From contig NZ_KE386833.1 in the NCBI RefSeq assembly GCF_000429025.1, forward strand, positions 758,582 through 822,581: a DNA stretch of 64,000 nt, written 5' to 3'. A program made the position numbers and the translations under genes. Origin of the DNA: Actinospineispora spinosispora DSM 44797. Its GTDB lineage: Bacteria; Actinomycetota; Actinomycetes; Mycobacteriales; Pseudonocardiaceae. The notes beneath the pieces are model-generated. The model made no database searches and had not been told where the DNA came from. It worked only from the letters and a program-made list of their open reading frames with translations. This document shows positions 56,139 through 64,000 of this stretch, piece after piece. Numbering within the stretch: position 1 is the first letter of the stretch; every line of letters starts with the position of its first letter.

Positions 56139-56966
56139 TCAGCTCTCGTCTCGCATGGAACGCGCGTCCTGGCCCGCCAGCGAGTCCTTGGAGACCTCGG
56201 CGTTGTGCGCGTGGGCCAGGTGGTGCAGGCCGAACACCGAGTCCATGCCCGACCGCATACCCATGAGGTCCTCGGCCTGGTTGACCGCCTTCTTGGTCAG
56301 CGCGAGCCCGAACTGGGGCATCGTGGCGATCCGGTCGGCGAGCGTGAAGGTCTCCGCCTCCAGCTCGTCGCGCGGCACCACCCGGTTGACCATGCCCCAC
56401 TCCTTCGCGCGGGCGGCGGGGATGCGCTCACCGGTGAACAGGAACTCCTTGGCGAACCGGGGCCCCATGACCCACGGGTGGGCGAAGTACTCGACGCCCG
56501 GGATCCCCATCCGCACCACCGGGTCGGCGAAGAACGCGTCCTCGCAGGCCACCACCAGGTCGGCGCACCAGGCCAGCATCAGTCCGCCGGCGATGCAGGC
56601 GCCCTGGACCATGGCGATCATCGGCTTCGGGAGCTCACGCCATCGCCTGCACATGCCCAGGTAGACCTCGCTCTCCCTGGCGAAGCGCTGGTCGCCGCCC
56701 GAGCGGGTCGTGTGGTCCCACCAGACGACGGCCCTGCGGTCGAACGACTGGTCCACATCGCGTTCCGGCGTGCCGATGTCGTGCCCGGCGGAGAAATGGT
56801 CACCGGAGCCGGCGAGCACGATGACGCCGACCTCGTCGTCCTCCACCGCGCGGCGGAACGCATCGTCGAGTGCGTAGGTCATCGCCGAGTTCTGTGCATT
56901 GCGGTACTTCGGGCGGTTCATGGTGACGACGGCGGTCGCCCCCCGACGTTCGTAGGAAACGGTCAC
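56139..56966 (-). CDS. Enoyl-CoA hydratase/isomerase family protein, 275 aa
   Basis: A crotonase: VVTMNRPKYRNAQNSAM, the oxyanion-hole SAGHDIG and QGACIAGGLMLAWCADLVVAC, then GIPGVEYFAHPW. GVEYFAHPW departs from the usual Glu pair region (one Glu remains), so it may be a hydratase or another crotonase. It sits between fadD3 and fadE31, a position empty in the mycobacterial fadD3-fadE31 arrangement. It is not clearly EchA20, the ring-D hydrolase. Confidence 0.85.
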   Translation of the reverse strand: MTVSYERRGATAVVTMNRPKYRNAQNSAMTYALDDAFRRAVEDDEVGVIVLAGSGDHFSAGHDIGTPERDVDQSFDRRAVVWWDHTTRSGGDQRFARESEVYLGMCRRWRELPKPMIAMVQGACIAGGLMLAWCADLVVACEDAFFADPVVRMGIPGVEYFAHPWVMGPRFAKEFLFTGERIPAARAKEWGMVNRVVPRDELEAETFTLADRIATMPQFGLALTKKAVNQAEDLMGMRSGMDSVFGLHHLAHAHNAEVSKDSLAGQDARSMRDES

Positions 56967-56975
56967 GTCAACTCC

Positions 56976-58571
56976 TCATCGATGGGAAGCGGCACGCAGC
57001 TCGGTCTTGAGGACCTTGCCGGAGGCATTACGGGGTAGTTCGGTGCGGAACTCGACCTGGCGCGGGACCTTGTAGCCGGCGAGTCGGCTTTTGCAGAACG
57101 CCAGCACGTCCTGGACGCGCAGCGTGACACCGGGCCGGGGTACGATGAAGGCCTTCCCGACCTCACCGAGCCGCTCGTCGGGCACTCCGATGACGGCGGA
57201 CTCGCCGACCCCCTCCAGGTGGGCCAGAGCCTGCTCCACCTCGGCGGGATAGACGTTGAAACCGCCGCAGATGTACATGTCCTTGAGTCGGTCGGTGATC
57301 GTCAGATAGCCGTTCCGGTCCAGCGTGCCGATGTCGCCGGTGTGCAGCCAGCCGTCGGCGTCGATCGTCTCGCGGGTCGCGACGGGATCGTCCAGGTAGC
57401 CGCGCATGACGTTCGGTCCGCGCAGCAGCACCTCGCCGCTCGCCGAGTCGATCCTGATCTCGAACCCCGCCGTCGCCCGTCCGCAGGTGCGGGCGACGAC
57501 GGTGGGGTCGTCGCCGGGACGGCACATCGTGGCCATCACGGCCTCGGTGAGCCCGTAGGCGGTCAGCACGCTGTCGAAGCTCAGCTCGCGCCGCATCTCC
57601 TCCACCAGCGCGACCGGCACACTCGCAGCTCCGGTCACCGCGACCCGCAGGCTCGACAGGTCGTGGTCGGCGCGCGAGGGGTGGTCGAGGATCGAGCGGT
57701 ACAGGGTCGGAGCGCCCGGCAGCACGGTGATCCGCTCGCGCTCGATCAGGCGCAGCGCCTGCTCGACGTCGAACACCGACAGCGGCAGGATCGTCGCACC
57801 GCTGACAACACACGCGAGGATGCCGGCCTTGTAACCGAAGCTGTGGAAGAACGGGTTGATCACCAGGTAACGGTCGTGCTCGGTGAGCCCGGCATGTCCG
57901 GCCCAGGCGGCGGCGATGTCGAGCGCCTGTTCGTGCGCACTCATCACGCCCTTGCTCCGACCGGTCGTACCCGACGTGAAGAGCACGTCGCTGATCTGGT
58001 CCGGTCGCACCGCCTCGGTGTGGACCTCGGCCTTCTCGACCGGCACCCCCTCGGCGCGCCTGGCGATCTCCGACCACGCGATGCCGTCCCGGGTCTCCCG
58101 TCCTGGCATCGGGACACGAAGGATCGTGGACGGACCAGAGCCGCTGCCTTCGGCGAGCAGACCGGCCTCACGCAGCTCGGCGAGGCGGTCGACGCCGAGG
58201 AACTCGTCGGCGACGACCAGCGCGCTCGCGCGTGACCGGGTGAGGACGTCCAGTGCTTCATGTCCGGTGAACCGCGTACTGACCGGGATGAGAGTCGCTC
58301 CGAGGGACAGTGCGCCGAGCGCCGAGACGACCCAGTGCCAGGTGTTAGGTGCCTGGACCGCGACCCGGTCACCCGGCCGCACCCCCTCCGTGAGGAAGAA
58401 CCGTGCCAGTGTCTGCACCTGATCGTGCAACTGCGACCAGGTCAGCCGCACGTCACCGTCGACGAGTGCCTCTCGGTCCGGCCGGCGCAGCGCCGTCGCG
58501 GCGAGCGCGGCGGGAACGGTGCTCGGGACCGCCGACGAACTGCTCGGCTCGCCGGGTAACGAGGCTCGCAC
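56976..58571 (-). CDS. fadD3: HIP-CoA ligase (FadD3), 531 aa
   Basis: An AMP-binding ligase with LFTSGTTGRSKGVMSAHEQ (P-loop), INPFFHSFGYKAGILACVVSGATI, the segment RLKDMYICGGFNVYPAEVEQ and a final NASGKVLK Lys. These are near-identical to mycobacterial FadD3, which attaches CoA to HIP, the two-ring remnant of the steroid. The GTG at 58571 has GGAGG about 10 bases upstream and lies 20 bases from the KstR box; earlier in-frame starts would cross the divergent fadE30. Confidence 0.92.
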   Translation of the reverse strand: MRASLPGEPSSSSAVPSTVPAALAATALRRPDREALVDGDVRLTWSQLHDQVQTLARFFLTEGVRPGDRVAVQAPNTWHWVVSALGALSLGATLIPVSTRFTGHEALDVLTRSRASALVVADEFLGVDRLAELREAGLLAEGSGSGPSTILRVPMPGRETRDGIAWSEIARRAEGVPVEKAEVHTEAVRPDQISDVLFTSGTTGRSKGVMSAHEQALDIAAAWAGHAGLTEHDRYLVINPFFHSFGYKAGILACVVSGATILPLSVFDVEQALRLIERERITVLPGAPTLYRSILDHPSRADHDLSSLRVAVTGAASVPVALVEEMRRELSFDSVLTAYGLTEAVMATMCRPGDDPTVVARTCGRATAGFEIRIDSASGEVLLRGPNVMRGYLDDPVATRETIDADGWLHTGDIGTLDRNGYLTITDRLKDMYICGGFNVYPAEVEQALAHLEGVGESAVIGVPDERLGEVGKAFIVPRPGVTLRVQDVLAFCKSRLAGYKVPRQVEFRTELPRNASGKVLKTELRAASHR

Positions 58572-58591
58572 CGGGAACTGCCCTCCCCAAA

Positions 58592-58612
58592 TAGAACGTG
58601 TTCTAGTAATGT
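58592..58612. promoter_or_regulatory. KstR box and -10 element between fadD3 and fadE30
   Basis: TAGAACGTGTTCTA (58592-58605) is a perfect palindromic KstR box. TAATGT (58607-58612) can act as -10 for fadE30, with transcription starting at or next to the ATG at 58620, so its mRNA would be leaderless. Bound KstR would cover the spacer. I see no KstR2-type site (AAG-N2-CTT core) in this gap. Confidence 0.7.
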
Positions 58613-58619
58613 AGCAGCC

Positions 58620-59825
58620 ATGAGTCCGCCGAGTACAGCGTTGGCACAGCCGTTGGACGGGGACCTGTTCCACAGTGATCCGGAGCGTTTTCGTCTCCTG
58701 GTTCGGGACTGGTTCGCGACCGCGTTGAGCGGTGAGTTCAGTGCTCTGCGGGGTGTCGGTGGACCGGGCCGGGAACACGAGGCCTTCGACGAACGGCTGG
58801 TCTGGGACCGTCATCTGGCCGCCGCCGGCCTGACCTGTATCGGCTGGCCGGTCGAGCACGGCGGACGCGGCGCAACGATGGCCCATCAGGTCGTCTTCCA
58901 CGAGGAGTACGCGCGAGCCGATGCGCCCGCGCGGGTCAACCACCTCGGGGAGGAGCTGCTCGGGCCGACCCTGATCGCGTTCGGCACGCCGGCCCAGCGG
59001 ACACGATTCCTGCCGGGCATCGTCGGGGTGCGCGAGCTGTGGTGCCAGGGCTACTCCGAGCCGAACGCGGGCTCCGACCTCGCCGCCGTGCGAACGCGTG
59101 CGGTACTCGACGGTGACCGGTGGGTGATCGACGGCCAGAAGGTGTGGACGTCGCTCGCGCACGTGTCCGACTGGTGCTTCCTGCTCGCCCGCACCGACCA
59201 GGAGCAGCAGCGCCACCGAGGGCTGTCCTACCTGCTCGTGCCGATGCGCCAGCCCGGCGTCGAGGTGCGCCCGATCCAGCAGCTGACCGGGACCTCCGAG
59301 TTCAACGAGGTCTTCTTCACCGGCGCCGACACCGAGGCCGATCTCGTGGTGGGTGAGGTCGGGGACGGCTGGCGGGTCGCGCTCGGGACGCTGGCGATGG
59401 AACGTGGCATCTCCACGCTCGGCCAGCAGGTGGGGTTCCGCCGTGAACTGGACGCGTTGGTCGAGTTGGCCCGCGCCACCGGCGCACTGGAGGACCCCGC
59501 GCTGCGGGACAAGCTGGTCAGGGCGCGCATCGGGCTCGAAGTGATGCACGCCCACGCCCGGCGAACCCTGGGCAGCGACGCACCCGGCGCGGCATCGGTG
59601 TCGAAGCTCGTGTGGGCGGCGTGGCACCGGGGCCTCGGTGAGCTGGCCATGGAGGTACTCGGCGCGGCGTCGCTCGTCGCCCGGGGTGAGCCCTACGACC
59701 TGGACCGATGGCAGCGGCTGTTCCTGTTCAGCCGCGCCGACACGATCTACGGAGGTTCTGACGAAGTGCAGCGGACCATTCTCGCCGAGCGTGTGCTCGG
59801 ACTGCCCAGGGCCGTGCGCCGGTGA
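58620..59825 (+). CDS. fadE30: Acyl-CoA dehydrogenase FadE30, 401 aa
   Basis: Blocks LTCIGWPVEHGGRG, VNHLGEELLGPTLIAFGTPAQ, LWCQGYSEPNAGSDLA, IDGQKVWTSLAHVSDWC and IYGGSDEVQRTILAERVLGLPR match FadE30, which dehydrogenates the propionyl side chain of 5-hydroxy-HIP-CoA. There is no ribosome site before the ATG, in agreement with a leaderless transcript. It begins the operon fadE30-ipdF-fadA6-hsaB. The MCAD-type Glu (YEGT) is Gly here, as in mycobacterial FadE30. Confidence 0.92.
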   Translation: MSPPSTALAQPLDGDLFHSDPERFRLLVRDWFATALSGEFSALRGVGGPGREHEAFDERLVWDRHLAAAGLTCIGWPVEHGGRGATMAHQVVFHEEYARADAPARVNHLGEELLGPTLIAFGTPAQRTRFLPGIVGVRELWCQGYSEPNAGSDLAAVRTRAVLDGDRWVIDGQKVWTSLAHVSDWCFLLARTDQEQQRHRGLSYLLVPMRQPGVEVRPIQQLTGTSEFNEVFFTGADTEADLVVGEVGDGWRVALGTLAMERGISTLGQQVGFRRELDALVELARATGALEDPALRDKLVRARIGLEVMHAHARRTLGSDAPGAASVSKLVWAAWHRGLGELAMEVLGAASLVARGEPYDLDRWQRLFLFSRADTIYGGSDEVQRTILAERVLGLPRAVRR

Positions 59826-60586
59826 GGCCCGGGCACGAACTGCTCGCGGGCAAGGTGGTCGTGGTGACCGCCGCGGCGGGCACCGGTATCGGGTGCGCGG
59901 TCGCTGAGCGTGCGCTCGAGGAGGGTGCGCAGGTCGTGGTGAGTGATCACCACGAGCGCAGACTCGGTGAGACGGCGGAGCGGTTGCGCGCGACCCACGG
60001 CGACCGGGTGCACTCGCTGGTCTGCGACGTCACCGTCGAAGAACAGGTGCAGGCGCTGATCGACGGCTCGGCGCGGACGTTCGGCCGGATCGACGTGATG
60101 ATCAACAACGCCGGCCTCGGCGGCACCCGTTCGGTGCTGGACATGCCGGACGAGGAATGGCTGCGCGTGCTGGACGTGACGTTGAACGGCACGTTCCGGT
60201 GCACGAGGGCGGCCATGCGTCAGATGGTCGGGCAGGGCGGCGGGGGAGTGATCGTCAACAACGCGTCGGTCATCGGTTGGCGCGCCCAGCAGGGGCAGGC
60301 GCACTACGCGGCCGCGAAGGCCGGCGTGATGGCGCTGACCCGCTGCTCCGCAATGGACGCGGCGGAACACGGGATCCGGGTCAACGCGGTGGCCCCGAGC
60401 CTCGCGATGCACGCGTTCCTGGCGAAGGTCACCACCGACGAGCTGCTCGACGAGCTGACTGCCAAGGAGGCGTTCGGCCGTGCCGCCGAACCCTGGGAGG
60501 TAGCGAACGTCATGGTCTTCCTGGCGAGCGACTACTCCAGTTACCTCACCGGCGAAGTCATCTCGGTCAGCAGCCAACGAGCTTAG
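59822..60586 (+). CDS. ipdF: SDR dehydrogenase IpdF, 254 aa
   Basis: NAD loop TAAAGTGIG near residues 16-24, NNAGLGG, catalytic NNASVIGWRAQQGQAHYAAAK (Ser-Tyr-Lys) and SDYSSYLTGEVISVS. Strong likeness to Rv3559c (IpdF), which works on the hydroxyl of the HIP-CoA ring system. The GTG overlaps the fadE30 stop by 4 bases. Confidence 0.92.
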   Translation: MRPGHELLAGKVVVVTAAAGTGIGCAVAERALEEGAQVVVSDHHERRLGETAERLRATHGDRVHSLVCDVTVEEQVQALIDGSARTFGRIDVMINNAGLGGTRSVLDMPDEEWLRVLDVTLNGTFRCTRAAMRQMVGQGGGGVIVNNASVIGWRAQQGQAHYAAAKAGVMALTRCSAMDAAEHGIRVNAVAPSLAMHAFLAKVTTDELLDELTAKEAFGRAAEPWEVANVMVFLASDYSSYLTGEVISVSSQRA

Positions 60587-60598
60587 AAGGAGTACAGC

Positions 60599-61759
60599 AT
60601 GGACGCGTATCTGATCGATGCGGTGCGCAGCCCGGTCTGCCGGCGCGGTGGCTCGCTGGCCTCGGTGCACCCCGCCGACCTCGCGGGGCAGGTGATCGTC
60701 GCCCTGCTGGAACGTGTGGGCGTCGATCCGGCGACGATCGACGACGTGGTGCTCGGCTGTGTGGACACACTCGGGCCGCAGTCCGGTGACATCGCGCGGA
60801 CCGCGTGGCTGGCAGCGGGTCTCCCCGAGGAGGTCCCCGGCGTGACGGTCGACCGGCAGTGCGGTTCCAGCCAGCAGGCGCTGCACTTCGCCGCGCAGGC
60901 GGTGGCCAGCGGAACCGCTGACCTGGTGGTGGCCGGCGGAGTGCAGAACATGAGCGCCGTCCCGATCGGCTCGGCGATGACCGTCGGCGAGCAGTTCGGC
61001 TTCCCCACCCCGTACACCGGTTCGGTCGGCTGGGAGAAGCGCTACGGAGGCGAAGAGATATCCCAGTTCAGGGCGGCTGAGATGATCGCCGAGAAATGGG
61101 ACATCTCCCGCGACGACATGGAGGCCTACGCGCTGCGCAGCCACCAGCGGGCACTGGAGGCGATCGACGGCGGAGCCTTCGAGCGCGAGATCGTGCCGAT
61201 CGAGTCCGGTACCGCGACCGTGACCGTCGACGAGTGTCCCCGCCGCGACACCAGCGCGGAGCGGATGGCGAGACTGGCGCCGCTGACCGAGGGCGGCCGG
61301 GTCACCGCGGCCGCCGCCAGCCAGATCTGCGACGGCGCGAGCGCGGTGCTGGTCGCGTCCGCGCAGGCGGTGCGGCAGTACGGCTTGAAGCCCAGAGCCC
61401 GGGTGCACCACCTGTCCGCGCGGGGCGACGACCCGGTGATGATGCTGACCGCCCCGATCCCGGCGACCCGCCACGCACTGGCGAAGGCGGGCCTGACGAT
61501 CGAGGACATCGACCTGGTCGAGATCAACGAGGCGTTCGCGAGCGTCGTGCAGGCCTGGCTCAAGGAGACCGGCGCGGACGCCGACCGCGTCAACGTCCAC
61601 GGCGGTGCGATCGCACTTGGCCACCCGCTCGGCGCGACCGGCACGAAGCTGTGCGCGACGCTGCTCAACGCGTTGGAGCGGCGCGGCGGTCGCTACGGCC
61701 TTCAGGTCATGTGCGAGGGCGGCGGGCAGGCCAACGTGACGATCATCGAACGCCTCTGA
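60599..61759 (+). CDS. fadA6: Thiolase FadA6, 386 aa
   Basis: Nucleophile Cys88 in DRQCGSSQQALHFA; His342 in ALGHPLGATG and Cys372 in MCEGGGQ complete the thiolase site. VGWEKRYGGEEISQFRAAEMIAEKW is characteristic of FadA6, which cleaves the ketoacyl-CoA late in ring C/D degradation. AGAAGGAG lies 6 bases before the ATG. Its stop overlaps the flavin reductase start. Confidence 0.92.
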   Translation: MDAYLIDAVRSPVCRRGGSLASVHPADLAGQVIVALLERVGVDPATIDDVVLGCVDTLGPQSGDIARTAWLAAGLPEEVPGVTVDRQCGSSQQALHFAAQAVASGTADLVVAGGVQNMSAVPIGSAMTVGEQFGFPTPYTGSVGWEKRYGGEEISQFRAAEMIAEKWDISRDDMEAYALRSHQRALEAIDGGAFEREIVPIESGTATVTVDECPRRDTSAERMARLAPLTEGGRVTAAAASQICDGASAVLVASAQAVRQYGLKPRARVHHLSARGDDPVMMLTAPIPATRHALAKAGLTIEDIDLVEINEAFASVVQAWLKETGADADRVNVHGGAIALGHPLGATGTKLCATLLNALERRGGRYGLQVMCEGGGQANVTIIERL

Positions 61760-62277
61760 TGGGGGAGCAGGACGTGGTTTCGGACTCGACGACGGACATC
61801 GACAGCATTCGGTTCCGTGAGGTGCTGGGTAGCTACCCGACCGGCGTCACGGTGATCACCGCGGTCGGGGAGGACGGCAGGCCGGCGGGCATGGCGGTGG
61901 GATCGTTCACCTCGGTGTCGCTCGACCCGCCGTTGGTCGCGTTCCTGCCGGACCGCTCGTCCAGCAGCTTCCCGAGGATCCGCACGGCGAGCAGCTTCTG
62001 TGTCAACGTGCTGGCGGCGGACCAGGAAGCGGTGTGCCGGGCCTTCGCGACGCGCGGCGGTGACAAGTTCGCCGGAGTCGGCTGGCAGCCGGCCGGCTCC
62101 GGCGCGCCTCGCCTGGACGGGGTCGCGGCGTGGATCGACTGTGACTTCGAGTCGGTCCAGGAGGCGGGAGACCACTACATCGTGCTCGGCAGGGTCCGCG
62201 AGCTGGACTCCACGGACGAACGCCCGCCCCTGGTCTTCTTCCAGGGCGGCTACGGCCGCTTCTCCAGCACCGCCTAG
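61759..62277 (+). CDS. hsaB: Flavin reductase HsaB-like, 172 aa
   Basis: A flavin reductase-like domain: FREVLGSYPTGVTVITAVGEDGRPAGMAVGSFTSVSLDPPLVAFLPDRSSSSFPRI and GWQPAGSGAPRLDGVAAWIDCDFE. HsaB supplies reduced flavin to HsaA. It is separated from hsaADC by 12 kb and placed in the fadE30-ipdF-fadA6 operon; it is the only such reductase in the window. The ATG overlaps the fadA6 stop (TGATG); GTG 61774, with GGGGGAG upstream, is an alternative start. Confidence 0.82.
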   Translation: MGEQDVVSDSTTDIDSIRFREVLGSYPTGVTVITAVGEDGRPAGMAVGSFTSVSLDPPLVAFLPDRSSSSFPRIRTASSFCVNVLAADQEAVCRAFATRGGDKFAGVGWQPAGSGAPRLDGVAAWIDCDFESVQEAGDHYIVLGRVRELDSTDERPPLVFFQGGYGRFSSTA

Positions 62278-62315
62278 CCCGGACGCCTTCCCACCGGCAC
62301 CGCCCAGTGGCACGA

Positions 62316-62354
62316 ATGTGGCTTTAGGGACGTTCAACGTCCCTAAAGCCACAT
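62316..62354. terminator. Long hairpin between convergent genes (second type)
   Basis: Arms 62316-62334 and 62336-62354 are perfectly complementary (19 bp) around one central base; the pairing continues with CACG/CGTG after one mismatch (62311-62359). The core TGGCTTTAGGGACGTT differs from the CGTGAGTG hairpins. It lies between the hsaB and ipdC stops. Confidence 0.7.
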
Positions 62355-62378
62355 CCGTGACATCGGTGGGTGGGTGGT

Positions 62379-63458
62379 CTAGGGGGTGCCGGTGACCGCG
62401 GGGGACTGTGGTGCCAGCTTCGTGAGGATGCCGGTTGCCTGTTCGACGACGCCGGTGATCAGGTCCGCGCAGGTGGGCAGGTCCGTCACCATGCCGACGA
62501 CCTGGCCCGAGGCGAGCACCCCCGCGTCGGTGCGGCCCTGCACCAGCCCGGCGCGCAGCAGCATCGGAGTGTTGGCGGCCATCAGCACCTGCGCCCAGGT
62601 CAGGTCCCTGCCGTGGCGCATCGCGCGACCCTCACGGATCATCGTCGGCCATGACATCCCGGTGATCGCGCGGAAGCGTGCCGCGTTCGCCACCGCGCGA
62701 GTGAGACCGCGCAGTGTGCCCGCCTTCTCGAGACCGTCGACCAGGTCAGTGCGCAGGACCCGGTGCGGCATCCCGTCCACCCGGGTCGTCACCACGGTGC
62801 CGTCCAGCCCGAAGCCGAGGTAGTTGCGCTTGACCTCGTCGGGCACGGTGCTCTCCTGGGTGAGCAGGAAGCGGGTACCCATCGCCACCCCGGCGGCACC
62901 GTAGGCGAGCGCCGCGGCCAGGCCGCGTCCGTCGAAGAACCCGCCGGCCGCGATGACCGGGATGTCCACCGCGTCCAGCACCGAGGGCAGCAGCAGCGTC
63001 GTCGCCACACCACCGGTGTGCCCGCCGCCCTCGCCACCCTGGACGATGACCGCGTCGGCACCCCAGGACGCGACCTTCTCGGCATGCCTGGCCGCGCCGA
63101 TCGACGGCACGACCACGACACCGGCGTCCTTCAGCTTGGCGATCATCTCCTTGCGCGGCGCGAGCGCGAACGACGCGACGGCGACCTTCTCCTTGATCAG
63201 CAGATCGACCCGCTCGGGTGCGTCGGTCGCGTCCGCGCGCAGGTTCACCCCGAACGGTTTGTCGGTGCGCTGCCTGGTCTCGGCGATCGCCTTCTCCAGC
63301 TCGGCGAACGTCATGGTCGCCGAGGCGAGGATGCCGAGCCCCCCGGCATCGGCGACCGCCCCCACCAGGCGTGGCCCGGCGACCCAGCCCATGCCCGTCT
63401 GCACGACCGGGTGCCGTACGCCGACCAGTCTGGTCAATGCCGTGTCGAGCGTGCTCAT
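62379..63458 (-). CDS. ipdC: FMN-dependent 2-nitropropane dioxygenase-like reductase IpdC, 359 aa
   Basis: An NPD-type TIM barrel: QTGMGWVAGPRLVGAVADAGGLGILASATMT, VIVQGGEGGGHTGGVATTLLLPSVLDAVDIPVIAAGGFFDGRGLAAALAYGAAGVAMGTRFLLTQES. This matches Rv3553 (IpdC), a reductase of the ring C/D CoA thioester. It overlaps the ipdB stop by 4 bases (ATGA). The ipd operon presumably extends beyond the window. Confidence 0.92.
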   Translation of the reverse strand: MSTLDTALTRLVGVRHPVVQTGMGWVAGPRLVGAVADAGGLGILASATMTFAELEKAIAETRQRTDKPFGVNLRADATDAPERVDLLIKEKVAVASFALAPRKEMIAKLKDAGVVVVPSIGAARHAEKVASWGADAVIVQGGEGGGHTGGVATTLLLPSVLDAVDIPVIAAGGFFDGRGLAAALAYGAAGVAMGTRFLLTQESTVPDEVKRNYLGFGLDGTVVTTRVDGMPHRVLRTDLVDGLEKAGTLRGLTRAVANAARFRAITGMSWPTMIREGRAMRHGRDLTWAQVLMAANTPMLLRAGLVQGRTDAGVLASGQVVGMVTDLPTCADLITGVVEQATGILTKLAPQSPAVTGTP

Positions 63459-64000
63459 GACGGAACCTCCTTCTCGCGCCTGCCCGCCGGGTCGAGCGTG
63501 TCGCGCAGAATCTCGAGCTCAGCCGAGGAAGGCGACCTGGTGGTCTCCACGCCGTCCGTCTCGACCGCGAAGCCGGTCTGTGCGACAACCTCGCTCGTGT
63601 CGACCCAGGGGTGGACCGAGCGCAGTCGGATCGAGCCGTCCGAGGTCTGGAAGTCGAACACCGCCAGGTTGGTCACCACCCGGTGGACGTCGTGGTACCT
63701 CAGACCACCGGCACGCGCCCGGTCGTGGCCGACCCCGGAGACGACGTCGACGGCCTCGACGAGCACCCGCGCGGAATGGCGGGGCACCCAGTAGCTGGTG
63801 CGATGGTTGATCGTGTTGCCCGGTGCGCCGCGCACACCGAGCAGCTGGCGCACCGGACGCTCGTGGGGCCCGATGCAGCTGATGTTCTGGTTACCGAACC
63901 GGTCGACCTGGTTGGCGCCCATCACGACGTGCCTGCGGCCGCCGGGCACCACCACGTCGAGCACCACCCGGAACGGCAGCCACCCCTCCGGGGCACCGTC
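63455..64000 (-). CDS. ipdB: CoA-transferase-like hydrolase beta subunit IpdB (5' end outside window)
   Basis: About 181 residues are visible, from DGAPEGWLPFRVVLDVVV to the stop; the frame is open to the window edge. HVVMGANQVDRFGNQNIS, GVRGAPGNTINHRTSYWV and VDVVSGVGHDRARAGGLRYHDVHRVVTNLAVFDF match IpdB. With IpdA (presumably just outside) it opens ring C of COCHEA-CoA by hydrolysis. The true start lies beyond position 64000. Confidence 0.92.
   Translation of the reverse strand, partial: DGAPEGWLPFRVVLDVVVPGGRRHVVMGANQVDRFGNQNISCIGPHERPVRQLLGVRGAPGNTINHRTSYWVPRHSARVLVEAVDVVSGVGHDRARAGGLRYHDVHRVVTNLAVFDFQTSDGSIRLRSVHPWVDTSEVVAQTGFAVETDGVETTRSPSSAELEILRDTLDPAGRREKEVPS

Noticed and set aside
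58572..58619. KstR2-type operator in the fadD3-fadE30 gap
   Set aside because: No CAAG-N2-CTTG or close variant found by reading; only the KstR box is present.

Overview
The window is high-GC DNA with dense genes, frequent ATGA/GTGA stop-start overlaps and GTG starts. It carries actinobacterial marker families: ANTAR, DUF6328, KstR, KshAB, KstD, HsaABCD and Ipd proteins. The protein set and the intergenic hairpins fit a Pseudonocardiaceae-like actinomycete (Amycolatopsis or a relative). That placement is an inference from families and style, not from a marker gene. No rRNA, tRNA, CRISPR array, insertion sequence or phage gene was seen.

Region 1 (1-2.4 kb) is a small general-stress block: a GAF-ANTAR regulator (cut by the window edge), an 81-aa actinobacterial protein, a DUF6328 membrane protein, a second membrane protein and a CsbD protein. 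Three of these genes have a SigB/SigF-type promoter (GTTT/GGTT-N15-16-GGGTA). Region 2 (2.5-5.5 kb) is a coupled trio: acyl-CoA dehydrogenase-like, PIG-L deacetylase fused to a methyltransferase, and a glycosyltransferase. Region 3 (6.0-11.8 kb) is a GntR-controlled catabolic operon (TauE-type exporter, amidohydrolase, MFS, FAH hydrolase, polysaccharide-deacetylase-like hydrolase) with two tiny coupled reading frames. Region 4 (11.9-15.2 kb) is AraC-VOC-UvrA-like. Region 5 (15.2-21.6 kb) has a TetR/alpha-beta hydrolase pair and the glyoxylate-to-phosphoglycerate operon hyi-glxR-gcl-glycerate kinase. Region 6 (21.7-31.7 kb) holds mixed accessory genes: quinone oxidoreductase, DHFR-like protein, ECF sigma factor, TetR/metal-dependent hydrolase, P450, a large LuxR regulator and an HTTM membrane protein.

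Region 7 (31.7-64 kb) is a steroid (cholesterol-type) degradation locus. KstR is at 41.1-41.7 kb. Rings A/B are opened by KstD, KshA and KshB, then by HsaA, HsaC and HsaD, with an HsaB-like flavin reductase at 61.8 kb. Side-chain beta-oxidation is represented by an Hsd4B/ChsH3-type MaoC hydratase. Rings C/D (HIP) are handled by FadD3, FadE30, three FadE31/32/33-like dehydrogenases, IpdF, FadA6, IpdC and IpdB (cut by the window end). KstR boxes (TnnAACnnGTTnnA) lie before kstD, the FAD enzyme at 47.1 kb, hsaA, the operon at 35.35 kb, and between fadD3 and fadE30. A weaker one precedes kstR.

The most unusual part is 31.7-40.3 kb. A TetR gene is divergent from cysD-cysNC, which make the sulfate donor PAPS. 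These are followed by a steroid-regulon operon encoding DUF1214, a PAPS-dependent sulfotransferase, an SDR, an SRPBCC protein and an acyl-CoA ligase. An 18-bp operator-like sequence before cysD recurs with one mismatch before the sulfotransferase operon, and the second promoter also has a KstR box. This suggests that donor synthesis and sulfo-transfer are co-regulated within steroid catabolism. The sulfated product is unknown.
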